5,137 bases of DNA from JASFEQ01 sp050122535 (lineage in GTDB: Bacteria; Desulfobacterota; DSM-4660; Desulfatiglandales; HGW-15): positions 1-5,137 of the forward strand of contig JASFIT010000354.1 in NCBI GenBank assembly GCA_050122535.1, in the 5' to 3' direction. The notes under the pieces were generated by a model that was given only the letters and a program-made list of their open reading frames with translations, made no database searches and had not been told where the DNA came from. Position numbers and translations under genes: made by a program. Below are positions 1-4,776 of this stretch, in pieces (within the stretch, counting starts at the first letter, position 1; each line of letters begins with the position of its first letter).

Positions 1-905
1 TCTACGGAAAGGCCAGGATCCATGAAATAGACACTAGCCGTATTATGAAAGAGCTGGACCAGAATAGAATCGTGGCAGTAGCCGGGTTCCAGGGGCTGGA
101 TGACGAAGGGAACATAACCACTTTAGGTCGGGGCGGCTCTGATACCACAGCCGTTGCCCTGGCTGCCGCCCTGAAGGCGGATGTGTGTGAAATCTTCACC
201 GATGTGGACGGCGTCTATACAACGGATCCTAACATCTGCCCCAAGGCCAAAAAGATGCAATTCATCTCCTACGAGGAGATGTTAGAGATGGCCAGCATGG
301 GTGCCAAGGTCTTGGAGATCAGATCCGTTGAATTCGCCAAAAAGTTTGATGTGCCGATCCACGTAAGATCAACATTTACAAAGGAGAAGGGAACCATGGT
401 AGTGGGAGAGACAAAGGATATGGAAAAGGTGGTGGTCTCTGGCGTCGCCTACAATAAGAACGAAGCCAGAATCACCATAAGAAGAGTTCCTGACAGGCCC
501 GGAATCGCCGCACAAATATTTGGACCCATCTCTAAATCTGGTGTTGTGGTAGACATGATCATTCAGAATACCAGCGAGGACGGCATAACAGATCTGACCT
601 TTACAGTCCCCAAACCCGATTTCTACAAGACCATGAAGTTGGTCAGCGATGTGGCCAAAGAGATAGGCGCAGAGAAGGTCCTTGGCGATGAGGATATCGC
701 CAAGGTCTCCATCGTGGGCGTGGGGATGAGGATCCATGCAGGCGTTGCCCTAAAGATGTTTGAAACCCTGGCCAACGAGAATATCAACATTATCATGATA
801 AGTACCTCTGAAATAAAGGTATCTTGCGTCATAGAGGAAAAATATACAGAATTGGCAGTTCGGGTTTTACATAAGGTCTTTGGTCTGGATAGTGACGAAT
901 CCTAG
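1..905 (+). CDS. lysC: aspartate kinase (aspartokinase), 5'-truncated by the window
   Basis: Catalyses ATP-dependent phosphorylation of L-aspartate, the first step toward lysine, threonine, methionine and diaminopimelate; cytosolic. The frame is open from the window edge (first full codon at nt 3), and about 300 of the ~405-410 residues usual for the family are visible. The kinase-domain end is clear: VAGFQG, then GRGGSDTT (nt 126-149) and FTDVDGVYTTDP (nt 195-230), followed by the conserved SYEEMLEMASMGAKVL region. Two ACT-type regulatory domains follow (about nt 430-630 and 700-900); the first carries RVPDRPGIAAQIF and the second VSIVGVGM. This is the monofunctional, two-ACT class that is allosterically inhibited by lysine and/or threonine; no homoserine dehydrogenase is fused, since the stop TAG is at 903-905. 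The reading frame looks intact. An internal ribosome binding site and ATG at 396 may yield a separate regulatory subunit. The next gene starts before this one ends. The symbol could equally be ask. Confidence 0.97.
   Translation, partial: YGKARIHEIDTSRIMKELDQNRIVAVAGFQGLDDEGNITTLGRGGSDTTAVALAAALKADVCEIFTDVDGVYTTDPNICPKAKKMQFISYEEMLEMASMGAKVLEIRSVEFAKKFDVPIHVRSTFTKEKGTMVVGETKDMEKVVVSGVAYNKNEARITIRRVPDRPGIAAQIFGPISKSGVVVDMIIQNTSEDGITDLTFTVPKPDFYKTMKLVSDVAKEIGAEKVLGDEDIAKVSIVGVGMRIHAGVALKMFETLANENINIIMISTSEIKVSCVIEEKYTELAVRVLHKVFGLDSDES
381..398 (+). promoter_or_regulatory. candidate internal ribosome binding site and start codon for an aspartokinase beta subunit
   Basis: AAGGAG at 381-386 lies 9 nt before ATG 396-398, which is in frame with lysC. 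Initiation here would give a 169-residue protein (396-905) containing little more than the two ACT domains. Known alpha2beta2 aspartokinases (Bacillus subtilis LysC, Corynebacterium glutamicum) make a beta subunit of about this size from an in-frame internal start at the same place relative to the domains. A second in-frame ATG at 420 also has purine-rich upstream sequence (GGGAGAG, 404-410). The sequence is seen directly; its use is inferred. The purine-rich stretch could simply reflect Lys/Glu/Gly codons. Confidence 0.5.
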
Positions 906-1569
906 GGCCAAGCATGGGACAACCGGGTACCTACTCCTGCTCCTCACTCTCTTAGTCCCCCATTTCCTGAAACCTGCCCTTACTCCTTCAATGCGGTCAG
1001 GATCTGCTAGTGAGGGGCAACTATTCATTCAGGTTGAAGGAGACGTAAACTCCCCTGCCGTTTACGCGTTCAACAGTCCACCCAATCTGGTACAGCTGAT
1101 AAACAGAGCGGGGGGACTATGTTCTGACGGAATTCTACGGGAGAAGTTTAAAGATCTTTCCTTTTCCTCGGGCATGAAGGTGACAGTCCGGTTCCGGGAA
1201 GAAGAATCCCTTCTCCATCAAAGTAAAGCTCTGCGCCCTGAAGCCTCTTGCCGTGGCTTAGCCTCTGGTAGAGCCTGGGTGGCCAAGGCGCGTGAAATGT
1301 CCGCCTTTTATAAAACCACCCTCGGCATACCTATCTATCTGAATAGTGAGTCGGAAATGGGACTAACAGCAATTCCCGGAATCGGTCTGGGGCTGGCAAA
1401 AGCCATTGTGGAAGAGAGGACCAAACGAGGAGGCTTCAAAAGCCTTGATGAACTACTTTCTGTCAATGGGATTGGTGAAAAGTTATACAGGAAAGTAACA
1501 CCTTATTTGACGACAAAGGAAAGATACAGGAAAGAGTTCCATCCCCCACACCCCACCTCACAAATGTGA
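880..1569 (+). CDS. ComEA-like exported helix-hairpin-helix DNA-binding protein with SLBB-like segment
   Basis: Probable envelope-anchored or periplasmic DNA-binding protein of the ComEA type, which binds incoming double-stranded DNA in natural transformation. Up to 229 residues. The N-terminus has basic residues then a hydrophobic stretch (about residues 16-30, GYLLLLLTLLVPHFL), fitting a signal peptide or membrane anchor. Residues ~48-104 resemble an SLBB fold (IQVEGDVNSPAVYAF, then LVQLINRAGG). Residues ~153-211 form a tandem helix-hairpin-helix domain: LN..., PGIGLGLAKAIVEER (166-180) with GGFKSLDELL, then VNGIGEKLYRKVTPYL (195-210). This order matches ComEA. The start is uncertain: TTG at 880 is the longest option and GTG at 892 keeps the signal region; there is no in-frame ATG until codon 38 (nt 991), after the hydrophobic segment. 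Both starts lie inside lysC, so translation is probably coupled to it. A DNA-uptake role is inferred from family only; no other competence gene is in the window, and related proteins exist in species not known to be transformable. Confidence 0.8.
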   Translation: MVWIVTNPRAKHGTTGYLLLLLTLLVPHFLKPALTPSMRSGSASEGQLFIQVEGDVNSPAVYAFNSPPNLVQLINRAGGLCSDGILREKFKDLSFSSGMKVTVRFREEESLLHQSKALRPEASCRGLASGRAWVAKAREMSAFYKTTLGIPIYLNSESEMGLTAIPGIGLGLAKAIVEERTKRGGFKSLDELLSVNGIGEKLYRKVTPYLTTKERYRKEFHPPHPTSQM

Positions 1570-1626
1570 TGGCTCCTTTGACTCAATTCACACCATAATA
1601 GGATCCCAAAAATAACGGGAAAATAT

Positions 1627-1649
1627 CCCTCGGCATAGCCGGGGGCTTT
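1627..1649 (+). terminator. possible intrinsic terminator after the comEA-like gene
   Basis: An 8-bp stem, CCCTCGGC (1627-1634) with GCCGGGGG (1638-1645), contains one T-G wobble and a 3-nt loop (ATA). It lies 58 nt after the comEA-like stop and is followed by CTTTG, so the T tract is short and the call is weak. The opposite strand has a slightly more T-rich tail (ATATTTT), but no minus-strand gene is seen that would need it. Confidence 0.4.
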
Positions 1650-1734
1650 GCGCAATAGGTCAAATCGAAAGGGTGGCACTCCGTTTGCGGGTGATCAATC
1701 AAACATTATTCTTATCAATGAGAATCTCGAAAGG
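1646..1734. other. intergenic stretch with small AT-rich inverted repeat, no gene
   Basis: No coding sequence is evident. An imperfect palindrome lies at 1708-1725: ATTCTTA pairs with TGAGAAT around a TCAA loop, with one T-G wobble. The hexamer ATCAAT occurs at 1694-1699 and again at 1714-1719, 20 bp apart, roughly two helical turns. No function can be assigned. Confidence 0.3.
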
Positions 1735-1812
1735 CCCTCCCCCTTGACGGGGGAGGGTCGGGCCTGCCCGCCATCGCGAGCCGCTCAGGCGAGGCGGGCG
1801 GGGTGGGGGTGA
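1735..1812. repeat. compound GC-rich palindromic repeat (hairpin repeat carrying a REP-like palindrome)
   Basis: Two adjacent strong palindromes. The first is a perfect 9-bp inverted repeat, CCCTCCCCC (1735-1743) and GGGGGAGGG (1749-1757), with loop TTGAC. The second (1763-1802) pairs CCTGCCCGCC with GGCGGGCGGG (one T-G wobble), continues inward with TCGC/GCGA and GAG/CTC, and has only small bulges. The sequence on either side of the second palindrome, ending GGTCGGG on the left and starting GTGGGGGTGAG on the right, reads like one G-rich repeat interrupted by it. Both parts resemble intergenic repeat families I associate with deltaproteobacterial genomes, but no copy count was possible. No transposase is nearby. 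An extragenic structural or REP-type repeat is the best description. Confidence 0.7.
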
Positions 1813-1846
1813 GAAATGAATTCAGTGCCTTTTGCGCTGATTTCTG

Positions 1847-1870
1847 ATATGATTTTGTTATAAATCATAT
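1847..1870 (+). promoter_or_regulatory. extended -10 promoter overlapped by a perfect 9-bp inverted repeat, upstream of the PP2C gene
   Basis: ATATGATTT (1847-1855) and AAATCATAT (1862-1870) form a perfect inverted repeat with a 6-nt spacer. Within it, TG (1856-1857), one base, then TATAAA (1859-1864) makes an extended -10 motif, placing a start point near 1871 and giving a leader of only about 14 nt before ATG 1885. No convincing -35 is seen at normal spacing (TTGCGC at 1832-1837 is too far), as extended -10 promoters can allow. The palindrome would suit a dimeric regulator; regulation is inference. Confidence 0.45.
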
Positions 1871-1884
1871 GTGTACAGGATTAA

Positions 1885-2685
1885 ATGAAGATCAAATGCG
1901 CTGGTAAGTCCCATATCGGGATGAAACGAAAGATTAATGAGGACAGCTACCTTATTGCCCCAGATTTGGGGTTGTATGTGATCGCCGATGGCATGGGTGG
2001 CCATAGGGCGGGAGATGTGGCCAGCCGACTCGCCGTGGATACCATGGCAGACTACTGGCGAAAAGTGAAAAGTAATGAGAAGCCGTCATATTTAAAACCC
2101 ATAAAAAAGGAGGTTTCTGAAGGCGCGAAACATCTCATCAACTCCATTTTTTTCGCCAACGCCATTATCCATGAGGCCCAGAAGAAACCTCAGTATCACA
2201 GGATGGGCACAACAGTAGCTGCTTTGCTCGTGGAAAAGGATTGCGTATGGTCGGCCAATGTGGGTGACACACTCGTCTATCTCTTTGACAATGGCCGTCT
2301 GGTCCAAATCTCTGAAGAGCATTCCCTTGAGGCAGAGCAAAAAAGTCTGGGGCTGATCAATACGGATACCTCTACAAATCCTTTAATGAAGCACATGCTG
2401 ACGAGGGTTCTCGGTCTGAGCGAGAGTGTGGATGTTTTCATTTCCCCTATTAGACCCGATGTGGGAGATACGATCTTGATGTGCTCTGATGGCCTCACAA
2501 ACTACGTCTCTGAACAATCCATCCAAGCCGTTCTTGACGACTTCTCCATTTCTCTTGACCGAAAGGTGGATATATTGATTGACGAAGCCAATCATGGGGG
2601 CGGAGGCGACAACGTCTCGGTGATCTTGCTTGAGGTTTTACAAAAAGGCAAATGGGCAAAGTTTAAGAAAAAGCTCAAGTTATAA
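1885..2685 (+). CDS. PP2C-family Ser/Thr protein phosphatase
   Basis: Metal-dependent phosphatase that removes phosphate from Ser/Thr residues of proteins, normally opposing a Hanks-type kinase; cytosolic, with no signal peptide or membrane segment. At 266 residues it is a single-domain bacterial PP2C of the PrpC/Stp type. Motifs in order: NED (18-20), DGMGGH (35-40), RMGTT (106-110), NVGDT (125-129), SDGL (201-204) and GGGGDNVSV (238-246). The metal-binding aspartates D20, D35, D202 and D242 are all present, so it should be active. Two positions differ from the usual form: R106 where GMGTT is common, and GDT where GDS is common. The C-terminus is a short lysine-rich tail (KGKWAKFKKKLKL) beyond the catalytic fold. 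The ATG at 1885 follows AGGA (1877-1880) by 4 nt and a likely promoter. The gene has about 315-380 nt of non-coding DNA on either side, so it is probably monocistronic. Its partner kinase is not in the window. Confidence 0.94.
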   Translation: MKIKCAGKSHIGMKRKINEDSYLIAPDLGLYVIADGMGGHRAGDVASRLAVDTMADYWRKVKSNEKPSYLKPIKKEVSEGAKHLINSIFFANAIIHEAQKKPQYHRMGTTVAALLVEKDCVWSANVGDTLVYLFDNGRLVQISEEHSLEAEQKSLGLINTDTSTNPLMKHMLTRVLGLSESVDVFISPIRPDVGDTILMCSDGLTNYVSEQSIQAVLDDFSISLDRKVDILIDEANHGGGGDNVSVILLEVLQKGKWAKFKKKLKL

Positions 2686-2851
2686 AATCGCAAGGAAATC
2701 CCTGAGCAATCCAGTCAAGCCGCGAGAAAAGGGGCGTGGCCTCACACAGGCACAACCCACTTTCCTTACCAAGCCGTATAGTGAACACTGACTTCACCAC
2801 CAAAGCTTGTTTATACTATCCCGCCTTGTGGAATTGGTTTTGAAAATGACT
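2686..2851. other. non-coding stretch between the PP2C gene and the MITE-like element
   Basis: No gene is visible. A weak hairpin lies at 2736-2753 (GCCT/AGGC core with a bulge, no T tract), not convincing as a terminator for the phosphatase gene. A candidate promoter at 2788-2817 is listed separately. Confidence 0.4.
2788..2817 (+). promoter_or_regulatory. candidate sigma70-type promoter upstream of tsaD
   Basis: CTGACT (2788-2793, 4 of 6 to TTGACA) and TATACT (2812-2817, 5 of 6 to TATAAT) are 18 bp apart. Transcription from here toward tsaD would run through the whole MITE-like element, giving a leader of about 240 nt. It is the best match I see in this gap, judged by eye only. Confidence 0.35.
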
Positions 2852-2854
2852 AAC

Positions 2855-3044
2855 GAGACTGTCGAAAAACCGGCCTCTTAGAGGCTGATGGAAAAGGTCC
2901 AGATGCAAGGCTTCCGAAATCCCGAGGAACGAGGCGTACAAAGAAGTACGCCGCAGTGACGAGGGATGAGGGTAACGCAGCCCTTCGACTCCGCTCAGGG
3001 CCGTGAGCCTGCCGAACGGCAGATGGGCGTTTTCCGACAGCCTC
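2855..3044. mobile_element. MITE-like element with terminal inverted repeats, interrupted by a second repeat
   Basis: The ends GAGACTGTCGAAAAAC (2855-2870) and GTTTTCCGACAGCCTC (3029-3044) are inverted repeats matching at 14 of 16 positions. Inside are a perfect 5-bp hairpin, GCCTC/GAGGC (2873-2885), and a perfect central 7-bp hairpin, GGCGTAC/GTACGCC (2933-2952, loop AAAGAA). The trinucleotide AAC flanks both ends (2852-2854, 3045-3047), a possible but very short target duplication. There is no transposase gene, so it would be non-autonomous. A 39-40 bp repeat at 2981-3020 lies inside the right half; without it the element is about 150 bp. Its right end is only 22 bp from the tsaD start codon. 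Minus-strand open frames across it are repeat artefacts. Confidence 0.7.
2981..3020. repeat. short interspersed palindromic repeat (CCTTCGACTCCGCTCAGG type) nested in the MITE-like element
   Basis: CCCTTCGACTCCGCTCAGGG (2981-3000) is followed by a palindrome GCCGT...ACGGC (3000-3020); TTCG (2984-2987) and CGAA (3013-3016) pair over the whole unit. This motif belongs to a very widespread bacterial intergenic repeat type, whose minus-strand translation gives the familiar spurious peptide VRQAHGPERSRR. GCAG occurs directly at both borders (2977-2980 and 3019-3022), so it could be an insertion with a short duplication, or an insertion between GCAG and CAG. Confidence 0.75.
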
Positions 3045-3066
3045 AACGGGCAACCTTATTTCGCTT

Positions 3067-4101
3067 ATGAATATCCTGGGAATAGATACCTCCTGTGACG
3101 ACACCTCGGCCGCTGTGGTCGTTGATGGGCATCAGGTCCTGTCCAATGCTGTCAACTCACAGATTAAGCTGCATCACCCTTATGGGGGTGTGGTCCCTGA
3201 ACTCGCCTCAAGAGAACACGTCAGAAATATTGTCCCTGTGGTCAATGAGGCCCTCTCCACCGCCAAACTGGAAGGCAAAGATCTGGATGGCATTGCAGTA
3301 ACCATTGGACCGGGTCTTATAGGTTCCCTTTTGGTGGGGCTTTATTATGCCCAGGGCCTAGCCTACGTGAACCAGATTCCTTTGGTGGGTGTGAACCACC
3401 TAGAAGGGCATATACTTTCCATATTTCTGGAGGATAAGATTCCTCCATTTCCCTTTGTAGCCCTTACCGTTTCAGGAGGACATACCAGCATCTATCATGT
3501 GAAACGATTTGGTGAGTATACACTGATGGGACAGACCTTGGACGACGCGGCCGGCGAGGCCTTTGACAAGGTGGCCAAAATACTTGGTCTCGGTTATCCA
3601 GGCGGCGTTGTCATTGAGAAATTGGCTCAATCGGGCGAGAATGACAAGATCGATTTTCCAAGGGCATACATGTCCCCAGACTCCCTTGATTTCAGTTTCA
3701 GCGGTATTAAGACCTCTGTAGCCCTTTACGTTAAGAACTGGCGAGAGAGTGAAGGAAACAAGACCCATGTAAAAAAAGCCGATATCGCTGCCTCGTTTCA
3801 GGAAGCTGTTGTGGACGTCCTCGTCCGCAAGGTTATGAAAGCCCAAGAAAAGGCTGGTGTGATTTCGGTGGTGCTGGCAGGTGGCGTTGCCTGCAACCAA
3901 GCCCTGCGTAAACGATTGATAGAGACTGCCTCGGAGGTGGATATAGAGGTCTATTATCCTCGCCCGGAATATTGCACTGACAATGGCGCCATGATCGCTG
4001 TGGCAGGATACCATCGTATTCTTCATGGTGAACGGGCTGGTCTAGAAACAGATGTGAGATCCAGATTCCCCATCAAGGACCTTGCGCCATTCACACCATA
4101 A
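3067..4101 (+). CDS. tsaD: tRNA N6-adenosine threonylcarbamoyltransferase TsaD
   Basis: Transfers the threonylcarbamoyl group from threonylcarbamoyl-AMP to A37 of tRNAs that read ANN codons, completing t6A; works in the cytosol with TsaB and TsaE. 344 residues, full length for bacterial TsaD (formerly Gcp/YgjD). It opens with the ASKHA fold motif ILGIDTSCDDTS (3-14), followed by GGVVPELASREH (40-51), the metal-binding NHLEGH (H111, H115), VSGGHT (135-140), DDAAGEAFDKVAK (159-171), FSFSGIKTS (209-217), AGGVACN (271-277) and CTDNGAMIA (303-311), in which D305 is the third metal ligand. All catalytic and metal residues are intact. The loop YPGGVVIEKLA has Val where most homologues have Pro after GG. 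ATG 3067 is the natural start because MNILGIDTS is the family N-terminus, although no clear Shine-Dalgarno precedes it. The gene lies immediately downstream of the MITE-like element; no tsaB or tsaE is in the window. Confidence 0.97.
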   Translation: MNILGIDTSCDDTSAAVVVDGHQVLSNAVNSQIKLHHPYGGVVPELASREHVRNIVPVVNEALSTAKLEGKDLDGIAVTIGPGLIGSLLVGLYYAQGLAYVNQIPLVGVNHLEGHILSIFLEDKIPPFPFVALTVSGGHTSIYHVKRFGEYTLMGQTLDDAAGEAFDKVAKILGLGYPGGVVIEKLAQSGENDKIDFPRAYMSPDSLDFSFSGIKTSVALYVKNWRESEGNKTHVKKADIAASFQEAVVDVLVRKVMKAQEKAGVISVVLAGGVACNQALRKRLIETASEVDIEVYYPRPEYCTDNGAMIAVAGYHRILHGERAGLETDVRSRFPIKDLAPFTP

Positions 4102-4257
4102 GGGAATAAAGTTCTGTCCGTACCCGACCAATATGCGGACTAATGTAGTGTTTACTCCTTCCCTCCGTTCCATTCTTGCATAGTATTTAAGGGCTGTGTA
4201 TCATGCGGCGGCAGCGTCTGTGTCAGCGACCAAAGACTTGTAAATTATGGAGAGGAC
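4102..4257. other. non-coding gap between tsaD and the DUF2062 gene
   Basis: 156 nt without a credible gene. A short inverted repeat GTCCG/CGGAC flanks 4116-4140 with no T tract, so no terminator for tsaD is evident and read-through into the DUF2062 gene is possible. Confidence 0.35.
4176..4204 (+). promoter_or_regulatory. weak candidate promoter upstream of the DUF2062-rsmA pair
   Basis: TTGCAT (4176-4181) and TATCAT (4199-4204, 5 of 6 to TATAAT) are separated by 17 bp. The -35 matches the consensus at only three positions. If real, the leader would be about 45 nt. Confidence 0.3.
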
Positions 4258-4776
4258 GTGAGATTCAGCAGGCAAGTACGATATTTCTACCTTCGATTTT
4301 TTCGACTACGTGGGGAGCCACACGAACTCGCCTTGGGAATCGCATTTGGCATATTTGCAGGCATGATGCCTATTATGCCCTTTCAAATAGCCTTGGCAGT
4401 AACTCTGGCGCTGCTTTTCAAAGGAAGTAAAATTACAGCGGCCCTGGGCACCTGGGTATCCAATCCTCTGAACTGGTATTTTCTCTATTACTACTCCTAC
4501 AAGATAGGGGCCTCCATATTAGGGATGCCTGGAAAAAGTAAGATTTTTTCTTCTGTGATGGCCTCCATTCGTCAGGGAGAAGAAGCCATCGTCATCATAG
4601 CAAAGATAGGTGGTGCTGGAGGGTCCATGGCTGCCGCATTTGTCCTGGGTGGCTTTATCATGGGATTTATCGCTGCCATACCATCTTATTTCATCTTTTT
4701 GAGGCTTTTCCGATTTATTCGGCAGTGGCGTCAGGAAAGGAGAGAAGGCAAGGTTTGGCAGAGAAAAAGCGGATAA
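4258..4776 (+). CDS. DUF2062 family inner-membrane protein
   Basis: Small integral membrane protein of the DUF2062 family, whose biochemical role is not established. 172 residues. Family hallmarks: RLRGEPHELALGIAFGIFAG (17-36), then a hydrophobic segment to ~54, and ALGTWVSNPLNW (62-73), the conserved GTWxSNP block. Likely membrane segments are at ~24-54 (probably a helical hairpin), ~72-90 and ~125-150. Both ends are strongly basic (RFSRQVRYFYLRFFRLR; RQWRQERREGKVWQRK), consistent with cytoplasmic termini. The start is GTG at 4258, preceded by GGAG (4249-4252) with 5-nt spacing; no upstream ATG is in frame. Its last 22 nt overlap the inferred start of rsmA, suggesting co-translation. The lipid- or envelope-related roles sometimes proposed for the family cannot be judged from this sequence. 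Confidence 0.88.
   Translation: MRFSRQVRYFYLRFFRLRGEPHELALGIAFGIFAGMMPIMPFQIALAVTLALLFKGSKITAALGTWVSNPLNWYFLYYYSYKIGASILGMPGKSKIFSSVMASIRQGEEAIVIIAKIGGAGGSMAAAFVLGGFIMGFIAAIPSYFIFLRLFRFIRQWRQERREGKVWQRKSG
4744..4757 (+). promoter_or_regulatory. ribosome binding site deciding the TTG start of rsmA
   Basis: GAAGG (4744-4748) lies 6 nt before TTG 4755-4757, inside the end of the DUF2062 gene. No in-frame ATG or GTG exists between this point and the conserved KKGLGQHFL block, so TTG is the most economical start; GTG at 4725 is an upstream alternative. Confidence 0.6.

Noticed and set aside
369..737. 122-codon minus-strand open frame inside lysC
   Set aside because: Antisense shadow of the conserved ACT region of aspartate kinase, rich in His/Cys/Gly without domain structure.
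1735..1757. The CCCTCCCCC/GGGGGAGGG hairpin as an intrinsic terminator
   Set aside because: No T tract follows (TCGGG), and the sequence fits better as part of a dispersed repeat.
1816..1863. 15-codon open frame (MNSVPFALISDMILL) preceded by GGGGGTGAG, ahead of the PP2C gene
   Set aside because: The G-rich sequence is the end of the compound repeat, the frame lies upstream of the inferred transcription start and is too short to separate from chance; it has no attenuator-like codon run.
2981..3020. The region considered as a CRISPR-type repeat or attachment site
   Set aside because: Only one copy in the window, no regularly spaced spacers, no integrase or Cas gene and no tRNA nearby.
2686..3066. 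Possible riboswitch or small RNA between the PP2C gene and tsaD
   Set aside because: The strong structures coincide with the inverted-repeat element and nested repeat; no known riboswitch core could be recognised by eye.
2816..3104. Minus-strand open frames of 76 and 84 codons across the intergenic repeat region
   Set aside because: They translate the interspersed repeats (one contains VRQAHGPERSRR, a well-known spurious repeat peptide) and overlap the tsaD start and MITE-like element; no start context or domain supports them.
3472..4026. 184-codon minus-strand open frame
   Set aside because: Entirely antisense to the unmistakable tsaD coding sequence; no recognisable domain.
4203..4430. 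75-codon plus-strand open frame upstream of and overlapping the DUF2062 gene
   Set aside because: Out of frame with the conserved DUF2062 protein, composition is Arg/Trp/Thr-rich without a motif, and it has no good ribosome binding site.
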